Positions 36,101 to 48,993 of a DNA stretch of 64,000 nucleotides are shown here, piece by piece (position 1 is the stretch's first letter; each line of letters opens with the position of its first letter). The stretch spans positions 64,575,179 to 64,639,178 of the forward strand of contig NC_066317.1 of the NCBI RefSeq assembly GCF_022539315.1, given 5' to 3'. The stretch is from Serinus canaria (taxonomy: Eukaryota > Chordata > Aves > Passeriformes > Fringillidae). The notes beneath the pieces were generated by a model. It was not told the origin of the DNA. It searched no databases and worked only from the letters and a program-made list of their open reading frames with translations. A program made the position numbers and the translations under genes.

Positions 36101-38069
36101 CTTGTGCATCCTTGAGAGTCAGATTAGGAATTATGCTGTGATTTTCAAATTGTTAAGCAACGATCTGCTTCAAGTGTTTGAATGAGCTCAGAAGAAAGAA
36201 TTTGTTCCCTCTTCTACCTGGTTTTAGGGGATAAGATTCACATGTGATTTTAGAACATTTAAACAGCTGTTATATTTAGTTCTAATTCCAGTTAGTTTTT
36301 AGGGAGATTGGTTGTTGGCATGCACTTTAGGCAGAGCTACACTTCTGTGGGGGAGGTATGCTTTTTTTGGTGAGGAATTGATGCTGGAAATGCTTAGATT
36401 CTTCTTTGGTCATTGAAAAAAAAAGAAATCAGATGAACCCTAGGGTGTTCCAGAAATTTTTGTTAAAACAAGACTCTGATATCTCAAGGCTTGTGTCTCT
36501 GGGGTGAAGTGGTTGCTGCTTTTATGAGTTATAGATCTCCATACTTCAAGGCAGCAGAAAGAAAATGTGTGATTTAAAGGCAACATAGAAACTTTTATTG
36601 CTCTAGATTCAATTTGTCGTATAAAACTATTGTTGTATCTGGTGCTGATCCAGTCATAGGTTAAGGTGATGGTCACATTTATCCAGTGTTTGTAGCTCTC
36701 TGATAGCTTGATGTGGCTTTAATGGATTTGGATTATGGTCAATAAGCTACAAAGATGACGTAGGCCTGAAAGGTAAGGCAATAACCAGCACCTCTGTCTT
36801 GTGTCTTAGGTTTACAGCACAGCAAAACCCTGCCAAGCAATATAAAACCTTGTTAACATCTGTTGGGTATTAAAACAAGTCACTGGTACTGTAATGCCTT
36901 GTTCCTCTTAAAGCTGAATATTGTTTCCTCCTTCCACTTCCATTGGAATCACCAGGGGATAATCTTGGCGATATAGAAATGTGCTGTAAGTCATGGTATG
37001 GCCAAGCAATTAGCAGGACAAAATGAAGATAATGCCTTTAGGATTCCTTTGTATTCCTTTTTGGTTTGTGTACTAGATTTTTTGTTCATTACTTCTTGTT
37101 CTTTGTATACGTTGTATTCTGAAATTGTCTGCTAGTGTCCAAAAATATAAGGCTGAATATTGGAAAGAAATCCAAAAATAATAAAAGTCTGTCTGACATA
37201 AAGCCCTTTTCTGAGCTAGAACAGGCAATAATGTTATTTAGAGACTGGATTTTCAATGTTGAAGACCTAATGTTTGGAAATAATCTAAAACAAAAAAATT
37301 TCACTTTTGCTCTAAAGAAGCTTTGTGACTTTTTCTCTTTCTCTGTGATGGATTGCTGGAAGAATCATCTTGGAAAAACAACAGCTGCTTTCAGCTTGTA
37401 TTTGGGTCAGATGTTTTTGTAATATAGTATGTTTAATATTGAGACAGAAATGAATCTGTAATTATAGAAATGCCTTTCTGTGAAGTGACACAAACTGATA
37501 CAGCCAGTGAGAATGATGTGTGAGCTGCACACCAGTCATGTATTGTGGTCCTGGAGCAGCAGAGGTGATGACCCAACTGTTCCTAGGTATTTGTTTTCCA
37601 TCAATATGAGAACTGTGGGAAAAGGGAAGGCAAACAATCCAATAAGAAGGTATGTGCCAGTGTGATACTCATATGAGAAAAAGCATCTGGTCTGTGAGTT
37701 TCCTCATGATTTTATCTGTGAAAGTTACTGATAAAATTGTGATGTATTCCTTCACCTGTAGTGATCCTGAGGTTGGCTACAATATTAAGACCAAAGAAAC
37801 CCTTTAATCTCTCACATTCAGTTTTTTAAAATGTTTGTTTGATGTGAGGCTGTTCTAGGATTCTTTCCAGATGTTTTTTTGTTTGTTTCACAGTATTTCA
37901 TTTTATGCCCTATTTCATTGCAAGATATGAAATTCTACTAAATTATATTAATTTTTAAATTATATTAAATTGTCACGTGGACTTAAGTCTTGGAAAACCC
38001 AACTTGGAATGAAGAATGAAAGAACTAATTAAAGCTTAATCTGAAGAGAAGGTTGCTAAAGGTCAGTGT

Positions 38070-38400
38070 AACAGCTTTTAGGTGTGCAAGAAGTATTTGT
38101 AGGGACATGGTGGGAGAGTACAAAAATACTGATCTTGGATCAAAGCAAGAGAGAGCCGGGCAGGTTGAACTTTATTACCATCCACCCAGAAGATATTTCT
38201 TTTTTTAAGCATAATGGTACAGAAACTGTGGGGTCCTCTGCCTGGAAATCCTACACAGTCTCTGTTACCTGAGACCTTAATCTCCTGTTTAGACAACTCT
38301 GGGTGGATTATTGAGGGAAGATGATCTGGGCTAGGGAAAGGAGCAGGCCAGGTGACCTCTTGAGCTCTCCCTTCCAGTTACTTTTTCTGTGAACCTAAGA
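38070..38400 (+). mobile_element. Possible old CR1 LINE fragment
   Basis: The right part (AGATGATCTGGGCTAGGG, CAGGTGACCTCTTGAGCTCT, CCCTTCCAGTTACTTTTTCT, GTGAACC) resembles a CR1 3' end. The middle (CCTCTGCCTGGAAATCCTAC) could correspond to the CCCTGGAAGT block. Divergence is high and some blocks do not align well, so this is tentative. Confidence 0.45.
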
Positions 38401-41400
38401 ATAGAATAGCAGCAGAACTATAAGAAGTTTCAGTACCTCTCACTTTTTTTTTTAATTTTGTTTTTTAATGAAGGGATATAACTCTGTCTGCATGTTTTAT
38501 TTGTTTTTTGGCATACTTGTTCTGGGGCAGTCAACTGTTGGCAATGACTACCATATTTAACCAATTTCCAGTGTGAAGCTATGAGTGCTATGAGCTATCA
38601 GTTAAAGATTCAGTCTGTCCATTTAATTTAAGTGTTCTTCAACACTTCCTAGTGTGTGCAAGGACATGGGTAGGCAGTTGTTTGGGAGCACCAGTCATTG
38701 AGTTCCTGTGATCTGTGTTTTGGTTTTCATCCCTTTTAAAAAAAAAAATCTCTCTTCAGAGTGTGCCAGCTTTCCCTATTTTATAGTTTGGTTTTAAAGA
38801 TATGAGATGCAGCTCTGGAACATTTTCATCCTGTGGTTTTATTTTTTTTTTAATCTGGTGTGGCCTGCTATTTTATGAACTCTGAGTGTGTTTGTGTAAA
38901 TGCTTATTCAGCCCTCATGGGTTTATTCATTACTTTATTGCTGAAGCATTTGGGAGTTCATTATGGTCCGTAGTTTCACATGAATTAAGTTGTTTTCTCA
39001 GAAAGAGAAGTTTTTAAAGAATTTTATTCTTGATTTCCAGAGCTGTTTGGCCAACGGTTGTGTTATTGTGCAACTGCTGCTTGGGCAGTGAAAGCTCAGC
39101 ATTTGCAGACCTTCTCCTTCTGCCCAGGCACTGATTCAGCTGCTGAATTTCCTGAATTTCCAGCACAGGTGGGTGGGAATTGGGCTGCATGGGTCAGGTC
39201 CACTCTCATTGTTTGCACCTTCATGGAGTCCTCTTCTGGAGACCCCCCCCTTCTCCCCTCCCATCCCTCCAAATAAAAGAGAGATTTAATGAGAAAACTT
39301 TAATGTCCTCCCAGCACAGGCTTAGTCACACCAATGAGTGAACCTAATGAGCCTCTTGAGGAGAATGGTGTATTTACTGTTCCACCTGAAACCTGTGCCC
39401 AGAACTGTGAAGATTAGATTTATGTGTTTGTCTTAAGGGCAATTCTGTCTACAATTTTAGGTCTGATGGAATTTTTTTTTTTTGCTATCTCATGTGTCTG
39501 GCCAGACAATTCAAAGTTATGCTGGAGAAGCAGTAACTTTTCTTTTATTCTCATGGCCAGAGTGTTTAGTGAGATTTAATTAATCTGGGTCTTGAGAGTT
39601 CCACCTGGAGAAATAGTGGGATAAAATTGGTCAAATGAAATTTTAATTAGAGCACATATCCACTAATGACTATATTTTTTAATTTAAGGTTTTATCTACT
39701 GCAAATTTGTACTCAAAGGACTTTAAATTTTTTTTCTTTTACAGCTGATTTGTTTTAGTAGTGTCTGCATGGAACTGCATTCCCTTGCTATTTTTAAGGA
39801 AAAAAAATCAAACTTTTGATGTGGAAATACTTAAATGCTGTTAGACTGTGCAATTTGAACTGTTCATTAATCCAAAGGTTTTAGAAGGCTATTTCCCAGA
39901 CTGTTTTCAATGGCTGATTGACAGATAAATTCTTAAGCTTTACCATAGGACTGATTTTTTTTTTGTACTTCCAAACCTGGTTCTTTTTGTCTGCCTCTTT
40001 CTCAGTGTCAAGTTCCTGAAACTTCCTTTTGGATGATTTAAGAACTGTCTGCTTTGTGCTGCTGAAGCAGCCCATGGAAACATGGCAGTGCTTCATGTGG
40101 TTCTGAAGTCAAGAGCAAGGCTGTTGGAATGTGCCATGTTGGTCTAGCAAGGACTGAGATCTGTTTGGTTGTTCCTAAATTAAACCTGATTTATGCCCAC
40201 AGAGGCTACTAAAGCTTCTCTCTTTCCCCCCCTTCTTACTTGCAAATGTCTGTAGAAGAAAGTATGCTTCTGGATATTGAAACAGGTGGAACCACTTAGC
40301 CAAGGAACTATAAAAATAAATTAGCAGAATATCTGGTATCTTCCCCTAGACTCGTATGGGTTTCATTGCTGGAAAAGTCAGGTCAAGTTCAGAAATGGAT
40401 CTGGGCTTTTAATCTTGAATTCTGTTGAGGATGAGTGTATTCTATTGTTCTCCAGATTGCCTTGAGTGGTGTTGTTGCTGGAAAATGGAGTTTTCATTGA
40501 GACCTCTGTACAATGTTTTACATTTCTTTTGGGCCTGTTCCAGAAAATGTCTCTCTGCTGTAGTAGTAAATTTGTGATATTTATTAAAATAATTAAAAAA
40601 TAAGACATGTAAATAACACTATATCTGTCTATCTATGCAGAAATTCTCATGCTGCTTTTGAAGTAGTTTGACTCACAAAAAGAGTCATGTTCAGCTAGCA
40701 GAATGAATTCTGAAAATATCCCCTGTAGAAAGAATTGATATTAACTTTAACCACCATAGATAGGTGGTATTACACTGTTGTTCACTTTGCTTTTTCTGTT
40801 CCTTTTTATGCTGCAGCTGAACCTCTCTAATATTCTAAAAATTAAAAAAGAATATCTATGTAGTACCTAAATCTTAAATTATAGCTTATATGGTTTTACT
40901 TTTATTCTAGAGAAGTTGGAAAGGAATTTGCAGACTGTTTTGTAAATGTGCTTGCATACTATAATTTAAAATAATGAGTATCTCATTGTGTTACTAACAT
41001 TACTCATAAATTTACATCCCTTGTTTTTCATTCTCAGTGTGTACATTGATACAGGAAAATTGCAAGGCCAAGTATGCTGATTCTCAGAAAATGTTATTAA
41101 GTTTTTCTTTCTGCATTAAAAATTTGTCCAATTCCCAAGTGCTTTAAATTCAAGTTTGAAAATACATTTTAGTAAATATATTTTCAGGGGGTTTATGAGT
41201 AAATTAGGAGTATTTTAAAGAGTATACTTGAACTTTTTTGTAGTTTTATCTAATTGTAGTGTGCAAGTATTTGACACTAGGAACCCTAAGAGTTAGTTGT
41301 TTTTAAAAATGAGGGGAAAGCAGGAAGGTAACAAAATGTTTTAATTTATCTTGAACTTTTCTCTCACTTTGAAATATTTAGAATGGTGACACTTCTATAT

Positions 41401-44400
41401 GAGAATTACACAGTTTTTGCTAAAAAACAATTAAGAAAATAAACTTCAGGTGTTTGAAAATGAGAAATAGAATTGCAGAATCTCTGATCCTTTCATCTTT
41501 CAGTTAGCTGAAAACCAGGGAGCTGGTTAGAGTCAGCTCAGCACAACCAGGATGGAGAAGTTAAATAAACCAGCTTGTCAAACTTTGCAGTACAATTGCT
41601 GCTTTCTGGAAATACCTAGAGTATATGAAAAGCACTTGGATGTTTAGTTCTGTAAAAGCTGGCTAACAAGTTGTGTGTTTCACAATTTATTTTATTTGCA
41701 ATAGTTTAGTAACTGTTTGATTGCTCGTTATTTTAATTACAGCCAGTAAAGTGAAAACAAACTGCCAAAAATTATACAGACTTGAATACTGTTTATTGAT
41801 TTCCAGGCATGAGCATAGAGCTGATCTGATTTGCAATACCAAAGGTGGAACAAAGAGATGGAACAAGCAGAATATAATTCTTTCCAGTATTTCAAACAAA
41901 CATCTTTTGTTTGTAATATAGCTCAGTCAGGGATTTAGCTATTTAGAAAAAGGAAATGAAAAAGGCTCAATTTGATTTAAAAAGAAGCTTTGCAATTTTC
42001 TCATTAATGTCATTTTAATATTGTTGGAACATGCAGTTTGTGACTAAGAAATCCATCAAATGTATTAGCCAAGTGTTAATTTTATACTAGTGTGGGATGT
42101 TGCAAATAGAAAAATAAAGGAAAGATGGAAAATAAAGGCAACTTAAAAATTGGCATTAAAATGGAATTGCATGCAGCATTAAAAATCTCTACAATATTTT
42201 CTAGAATTCCATAGAGAAAGTTTTTCTCCATCTCAGGAAAGGGTAAGAAGAATGAAGTGTATCTCCAGCTGGGGAACATTTGAAAAAGGAGGACAGTTAT
42301 TCATGCTTTCCAATGGTTCTTGGAAATTTGGGAAGATCACACTGGGAATTTTATCTGGTTATCAGTTTATTGGAATTTGCCCCAAGTGTTTTCATCAAAA
42401 CCTGAAAATAATCTCTGAATTCAAATAGAAACCTCAAGGAGTCAGTTAAAGAGGTTCTGGCTATGAACCTGTAGTCCATTAAAATGACATTGCTGTCAAA
42501 ATAAGAACAGAGGAGTTGAAAATAATTAGACTATTGAATTATTCAGTTCTTTAACCCTTCCCATTCCCAATGAGAAAATCACATGCTGAATTGAGACCAG
42601 GGGAAATGAATCACATGGTGGCAGGACAGATGAAACACTGTTCTGATGTGTCATATGTGAAAACACAGTTTGATGTTCCCTCCTCCCTGATCCTCTATTG
42701 AAGTCTAATTCCTTTTGGCTCTATAAACTTTACTAATGACGTAAACTCGGCTTAAAAGGTGGTTGGGATTTTTATGGTCTTTTGTTTGATTGTTTGTTTT
42801 CTCTTTGACTACAAAAACACAAACATTTCAGCATTGTGTTGCACTGTGCATTCCTGGGAACAGTTGCATCAGCATAGCTGGGAGTATTTATGGAGTGAAG
42901 CCCTAAGGCCTGGTCTTGTTGCCCAGAGACAATTTATATCTGTTTGTTTTGTGGTCTCTGTCCATCATTGTCACTGCCCATGTGGCAGAGCTACTATGGC
43001 AAATATGAAACTTTTCACTATCTGTAATGTTCCATGTGACAGAATTTTTATTCCTTCCATTTAAAAAAGGCTGCTGGAGGGCTCAGTGAATGCACAGTGC
43101 ATACTAAAATAAGTTATGAGGTTTCCAGAGTAAAGCCCTCAGAATGTGGTAAATGGATATGCTGTTCAGTATGATGACATCTTTTATTATTTATCTATAT
43201 ATTCTGTTGTCAGCAGGGTTTCTGCTTGATTCAGCGTGCCGGAGGTGTCATTTCTTGTTTGTGTCAATTTCTGTGCAGCCTGTCTGTGGCAGCCCAGCAC
43301 TCTGCTGTGTGCATGGGTCAGTGCAGAACTATGGTAAGAGAAGTCATTGCTGATGAGGTCTTTTACCTTGTGTTGCAAAACCAGGAATGTGTTTTCAGGA
43401 AGTGGGTATTTTCCTGGATAGATCTGTTCCTTATGATGCAGCAGTGGTGGGTATCAGTTAAAGTCATAAAAGTGTTTTCTGCGGTATGAGACAGATGTTT
43501 CTTCTGTTCTTGCACTGCTAGATGTGATGGCTGGTTTGGCTTTTTTTTTTTTTCCCTGGGGTAGTTGCCAGCTTTGGCAATCTGTTCTTGAGCCAGTCAT
43601 TCAGCTGGGCACGATGTGTAACCTGATCCAGTAAACAATTGCCTTCAAGAGGGGAAATCCCACTCCCTCTCCTGAAGCTGTCACTTTCCTTCCTTTACAT
43701 CGAATCTCCTGCTTGCCAAACTGGTTTAGCTCACTAAGTCAGCAGAAGTCAGTAATTTTGTGGTTACCTTAGTATTATTTTTATTCTTTGGGATATATTG
43801 ACTTGCTGGATAATCAAATACCAAGCTGTATAAGTGAAGAATGAGCTCTGTTTTCTGGGAGAATTGAAGGGAGACAATTGAAGATGACCTTCCTTTAGCA
43901 GCTGTGTCTGCCCATACCTTTGGGATGGTGTGATGTACCTTAAGACAGGGCTTGCATATTTGGCTGTGTGAATCATGCCCTCTGACAAGTCAGGTCTAAC
44001 AATCTTATACTGGCTATTTGAGTCATTTAATACCTCTGAACTTAACCCTCTTGTGCCTTAGTTTCATTATTTTGCAGATTGCAAAAGGTGCTTTCTTCAC
44101 AATACATATTCTAGGAAAATAAAGGAATGTATGAGAATTCAGGTATTACAGTTAAAAGTGGCACAGAAAAGCACATTAGGATTTTCTTTTTTGGGAGCAG
44201 GATTTGAATAGTGTAGGATAAACAAATTCTTGAGGAATAAGGTGGGATTTCTCTCATAAGGTTTTTTCATATTTGGAAAAATGCAGAGCATGTTACTTTC
44301 TAATTTTAGTGTTTCCTAACTTTGACATGCCTGATTTTGCACCCTTAATCATGTTAATTTAATCTGATTTAATTGTGTCAAATTTTCTGTACACTGAAAT

Positions 44401-44656
44401 GTAACTGATAAGGCACTAAGAACAAGCCTTAAAAAGAGAATTGGGGATGCATGTACTAACCATGTTTTTAGTCTGTAAGTTTAGCATTGATTTCAATATA
44501 AGCTACAGAAAATACTGCTGGTTCTTTGGTTGAATATTAATTGTTTATTGAGTCTTTGAATACCTTATTCCCCTAATATATAGCTGCTAAATATGAGAGT
44601 TTTCAAAAAACTAACCATTATAAAACTAGAATTAATATAACTAAATATTTTTGCTA

Positions 44657-44732
44657 TAGCCAGTGGTAAAGTGATTTTAACTAGAAATTTCATTAGCCAG
44701 TGGTAAAGTGATTTTAACTAGAAATTTCATTA
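44657..44732. repeat. Perfect 37-bp tandem duplication (two copies)
   Basis: The unit beginning TAGCCAGTGGTAAAGTG and ending GAAATTTCAT occurs at 44657-44693 and again, without a mismatch, at 44694-44730; the next two bases also continue the repeat. Perfect identity in AT-rich neutral-looking DNA indicates a recent slippage-type duplication, possibly polymorphic. An assembly artefact is possible. Confidence 0.95.
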
Positions 44733-44985
44733 TCAGGGAGCTGTCTCTTGATTGCTTACCAAAAATAATTTTAAGAAGTTTTTACAGGATTTTGTAGTTT
44801 ATGACAAAACTGTGACACTGAGTAGGAGAGAGTAAAACCACAATCAAATTTTGTGCTCACTCATTCTTTTAGCCCATTTCATGTTTCCTCACTGTAATTT
44901 TGATTCTTGTGCTCTCAAACCTGGCACTTTTGCCTCTTTTCTGTTTGAGGTGAGCAGAGCTCAAGGCTGTACCACAGCCTGGGAT

Positions 44986-45046
44986 GTTCATCCCCTGACC
45001 TGGCTGATGTGCAAGTCAGGTTCATCCCCTGACCTGTGCTGATGGC
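44986..45046. repeat. Short imperfect tandem duplication (period 34)
   Basis: GTTCATCCCCTGACCTG recurs at 44986 and 45020, each time followed by GCTGATG with one extra base in the second copy. The two copies are adjacent, separated by 10-11 bases of spacer. Confidence 0.85.
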
Positions 45047-47773
45047 AGGCCTTGCATTTCCAGGAATCTGAAAGTCAGAGATAATCAGAGCTATTGCTGC
45101 TAACCAGATGTTTGCCAGCCTCTGAATGTTCTCTGGACAAGAAGTTGTCAGGAACCAACCCAGCTGCTGCTTTGAAAAGTGACCCTAAACTGCTTTTTTG
45201 GGGGCTGAACTGCCTAGAATATTTTTGACCAACTTCAAGTCTATCAATACAAGTTGTAACTTCCTAGTTAGAATTGACTAAAGACATTTCCTATTGCAAC
45301 CAATAAGTTTACAGAAAAAATTAATTTCAGCTCTTGACTTTCTATGGTGTGTAACTGCTGTAACTGGAGACTACCAAGGGACATTGTAATAAAGAGAGGA
45401 TTACAGCCAGGGAAAGCAAATGCTCATTCTCAATGCTGCTTTTTCTGTCATTTCTAAAGTGTTTTGAAGAGAAATCTGTGTTTTCAGAGCCCACATATCT
45501 GGACAGTGGGAGGATGTTTGATCATGCTGAGAGTTGAAATTTCATTTTTACTTTATTCACTGGAGAAATTGTAATTCATGTTTGAGACTTGACAAAGTAA
45601 GAAATTTATATTGCTGGAAAGCATAACAGATAGACTGATACAGCCATTCAGGCATAACAGATGGCTGAGTTTCAGGAATGGATTGGAAGTTGAAGTGAGA
45701 TTATAAACTAGGTATAAAGGACAGCCAAAGACCTGATGCAAGAGAAAATACTAAAAACTGCTCAGGTCACTATTGGGCACATTTAAGAGTTTGTTTTTTC
45801 AAGCTCTTCATAGTCATGTGATGATTTTTCTGTACTTGTATTCTGTGAGTTTAAACTGTATTGCTTTGTGCTGTGATCCTGGCTGGGATAAACCAGATAA
45901 TTTGTGAGAGGCTGGAGCACTGGTGGGCTCCCCTGCAAAGAGAAAAAAGGTTTTCTACCTTCAACTCTAATAACATCAACGAGTTACAATATCATACTGT
46001 ACACAGAAATACAATAATAAATTGTAGAGTAGAACAACAAAAAACATGTTTACATGGGGAATACTTTGAAATAGAAGTCCTTGACTGGCAATCCCAATTA
46101 TTTTTTGCACAGCTGCTCACATTCCAGCAAACAAATGTCTTATTTTGAATTAGCTCGGTGTAGTTCAACAGGGAGTCTTATTTATAGATCAGAAGTATTC
46201 ACATGGATCTAATCAGGAATGATATAAATTAATGTCTCATCATAAACAAGTGCAGAGACTTGTAAAGTTTCCCTAATATTCTCTTTGCCAAGCTAGACAA
46301 GTAGTTTACAGCTTCTACACATGGCACAAGCAGATTTGCACTGCTCTCTGCACAGTGCTGGGAACAGTTGTCTCCTGTTTCTAGCAGGTGGCAACATGTA
46401 TTTGTTTACTGGCTTAGTGGGATCCTTTTATGAGAAATATTTCTGTAGCCTGAGAATTAAGCAGTAGGAATGCTGGCTTTACAGTAATTGTTTGTGTGCT
46501 CTGAAGCTGGGAAATGAACACTACCTCCTTACCTTTAGCAGTGTAATCATCTTGAATAACCTGCTTTGGAAGTTAAGATGACAAATTTGCTTTTTTTTTA
46601 ATATCTTGAGTGCTTTCTACTGAAAGTTGAAATTAATTTCAAACGCAGATAACCAGACCTGAGGTTTTGCCTCAGCTGGGTGTCCTTTTTTCTTACAGAA
46701 TAGCCTCTTGTACTTTCTGTCCCACCCCTTTCAGCTTTGAATTCTCCCCTGTGCTGTGCCTCAGATGTAACCAGATGGGTAGAAGACAGCCTATTCTAGA
46801 CTTGCTTTGCCCTAAACACTTTTGGCAGATGTGATGTGTGGGTTTTAATCCTTCAGATAAAGTAAAGCATTTTGGAATGCTATATTAAAAATGTGGATGG
46901 TGCTAAATCCTTGTCTACCTATTTTCTTGTGTCTTTAATAGTTGATCTCTGAAGGTGCCTACTTGTACATTTGAGGTGCTCTAGAGTTTGTTTGAATTGG
47001 TACAAAGTTATGAACACTGTAGCTAAATGAATTTGCTGATGTTTGTATGGGAGCTTGTCTCAAGTGTGAGGGAGACATCTCACAGCAGAAGGCTCAGGAG
47101 TGCTTGCTTGAAAATGCCACAGGTGTTTTGGTAGAGTCTGGCTTCATAGGTCTGGGAAAACATAATTCAATTCCTTTCTGTTGAGTGAGAGGCAGGAGAT
47201 GTCATTGGGAAGTTTTACAGAAGTCTTCAGAGTGCAGACTAATAATTTGTGTTCAGTGTAGTGGAGAAGTAGGGGCAAAAAGGGGTGAAATATTCAAAAG
47301 CTGAGCCAACTTTATGGTAGCATGGTGGAACCTTTGAGAAGGGAATGTATTTTCAGATCAGAAAAATCCACACAGTGAAATAATGGAAGTGTCTGTTCTA
47401 GCTGGGACTAGATTTTTAGTTAGATAGAATTCTAAACCTTGGAATCAGCATTGTTTAGACCTTGCTTGAATGTCAGCACCTGAAGAAGCCTGAGCCTAAA
47501 ATTGGCTCCAGTGTCACAAATGTCATATTGATGGTTTCTACTGTGACCAAGACTTGATTTTGTCTTTCATATCATTCAGATACATACTAATGTTCAGCTA
47601 AAAAAAACCAAAAACAACCAGTCTTGCAGCCAAGGTTTGTCCTCAGGAGACTGAGATATTTTGCTGTGCCACAAGCCAATAAATCAATTAGTCTAAGGTC
47701 AGCCTTTCAGTGAATGCTGAAAATTTCTCACAGACAGAAGCTGTAGGGGAGGATAAGGAAAATTTGCAGCTCC

Positions 47774-47802
47774 TTTTTTTTTTTTTTTTTTTTCTTTTTT
47801 TT
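47774..47802 (+). repeat. T20-C-T8 homopolymer run
   Basis: A long T run with one C interruption, the longest uninterrupted run in the window. No retrocopy is recognisable on its minus-strand 5' side. Confidence 0.85.
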
Positions 47803-48084
47803 GCTTGGGCATAGCAACTATCTTAGACATTTATTTCACCCAACAGCAATATTGGTTTGGATTAGTTAGACCAGTTTCCTAACAGCTGAAACCTGGAGGC
47901 ATTTTTCTCAATAACAGTTTTTGAAATGGTTAACAAGTTTAGTTTTAGCAGAGGTTTATTGTACTTGCATGAGAAAATCTCTTACTCTAGATAAAATAGA
48001 TGTGAAAATAGACTTCTCTTGGCTAATATAGAGAACCTTGCTGAGGGAAAATGTCTTGAGATATGGAAGAATTTTTGTAAAGGG

Positions 48085-48290
48085 TTCTTGTGGGTTGGAA
48101 TCACAAACCTGTGGGGTTTCAGGGACTCCTGCAGGATATCTTGTCCAGCCCCTCCATCAGAACCACGAGGTTTTGCCAGCTCAGGCTTTGTCTGTCTCAT
48201 TTTGGAGATCGCCAGGGTACAGCTTCTCTCCTCTTTGGACAGCCCATTCCACTGCTGCACTGCCTGTGCCCTGAGGAAAAGGTCTCAGAC
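48085..48290 (-). mobile_element. Probable CR1 LINE fragment, antisense
   Basis: Read on the minus strand it gives CR1-like blocks in order: a CAGTGGAATGGGCTGTCCAA stretch (compare GGAACAGGTTGCCCAGAG), TGCAAGAGT-type 3' sequence, and GGGGCTGGACAAGATATCCT (compare GGTTGGACTAGATGATCTCC). Divergence is considerable and the adjoining 48.29-48.72 kb could not be assigned. Confidence 0.55.
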
Positions 48291-48885
48291 CAATATCAAC
48301 ACAAAGCTGCAACTTTGCTTCTGAGCTCTGCTGTTCTCTCTGCTGCTGAGAGAAGTTTGGCTCTGTGAGAGTTTTTTCCCCTGAGCTGACTCTTTCAGGG
48401 CTGCAGTTTGTCCCCTGTCTGTACTGAGGTGTGGGGTCTTTCTGGTCCAGTTGTGCAATCTTCTAACTGATACCCTTTTGCTGGCCCAGCCCCCTGGTTT
48501 ATCAAGGTTCCTTTGAGCTGAATCTCTATACCAATCCTCCCCTTTGCAAGCTTGATACTGTACTGGATTTGCTGTATATGCATTGTTTCTTCCTCTGGTT
48601 TGCTGAAAAGGATTTCAAACATTAATAACTGCTTGGATTATTATGTGCCAGCAGCCAAGGCACTGATTTAATCTCTTTGGGCTGAGTGGTGCAGCCAGTT
48701 TGCAGCTCCTGCTCCCTCCCTCCCAGCTGAGACTGCTACAAGGTGTGGGGCTTTGTCCTTCCTGGGGGCTTTTGCATTTAGGCTGGTCAAGCATGATGTG
48801 TCTGTGCTCAATCCATGTTTCCATGTTCATGGTGCATAAATACCTTCTCCTTCTACTGTTTTTGAGCTTCTGTGTGAGATGATTT

Positions 48886-48993
48886 CATATCATAGAATCA
48901 CTAAGTTGGAAGAGACCTTTAAGGTCATCAAGTCCAACCCCTGCCCCAACACCTGAACTAAGCCATGGCACTGAGTGCCACATCCAATCTTAG
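48886..48993 (-). mobile_element. CR1 LINE 3' end, antisense
   Basis: The plus strand reads ATCATAGAATCACTAAGTTG, GAAGAGACCTTTAAGGTCAT and CAAGTCCAACCCCTGCCCCA, then CATGGCACTGAGTGCCACAT, the reverse complement of a CR1 3' terminus. It is well preserved and about 105 bp. It shares the TGTGGCACT-CAGTGCCATGG block with the 29.6-kb copy. Confidence 0.95.

Noticed and set aside
45621..45662. GCATAACAGAT occurring twice, 31 bp apart
   Set aside because: An 11-bp direct repeat with unlike spacer sequence is within chance for AT-rich DNA.
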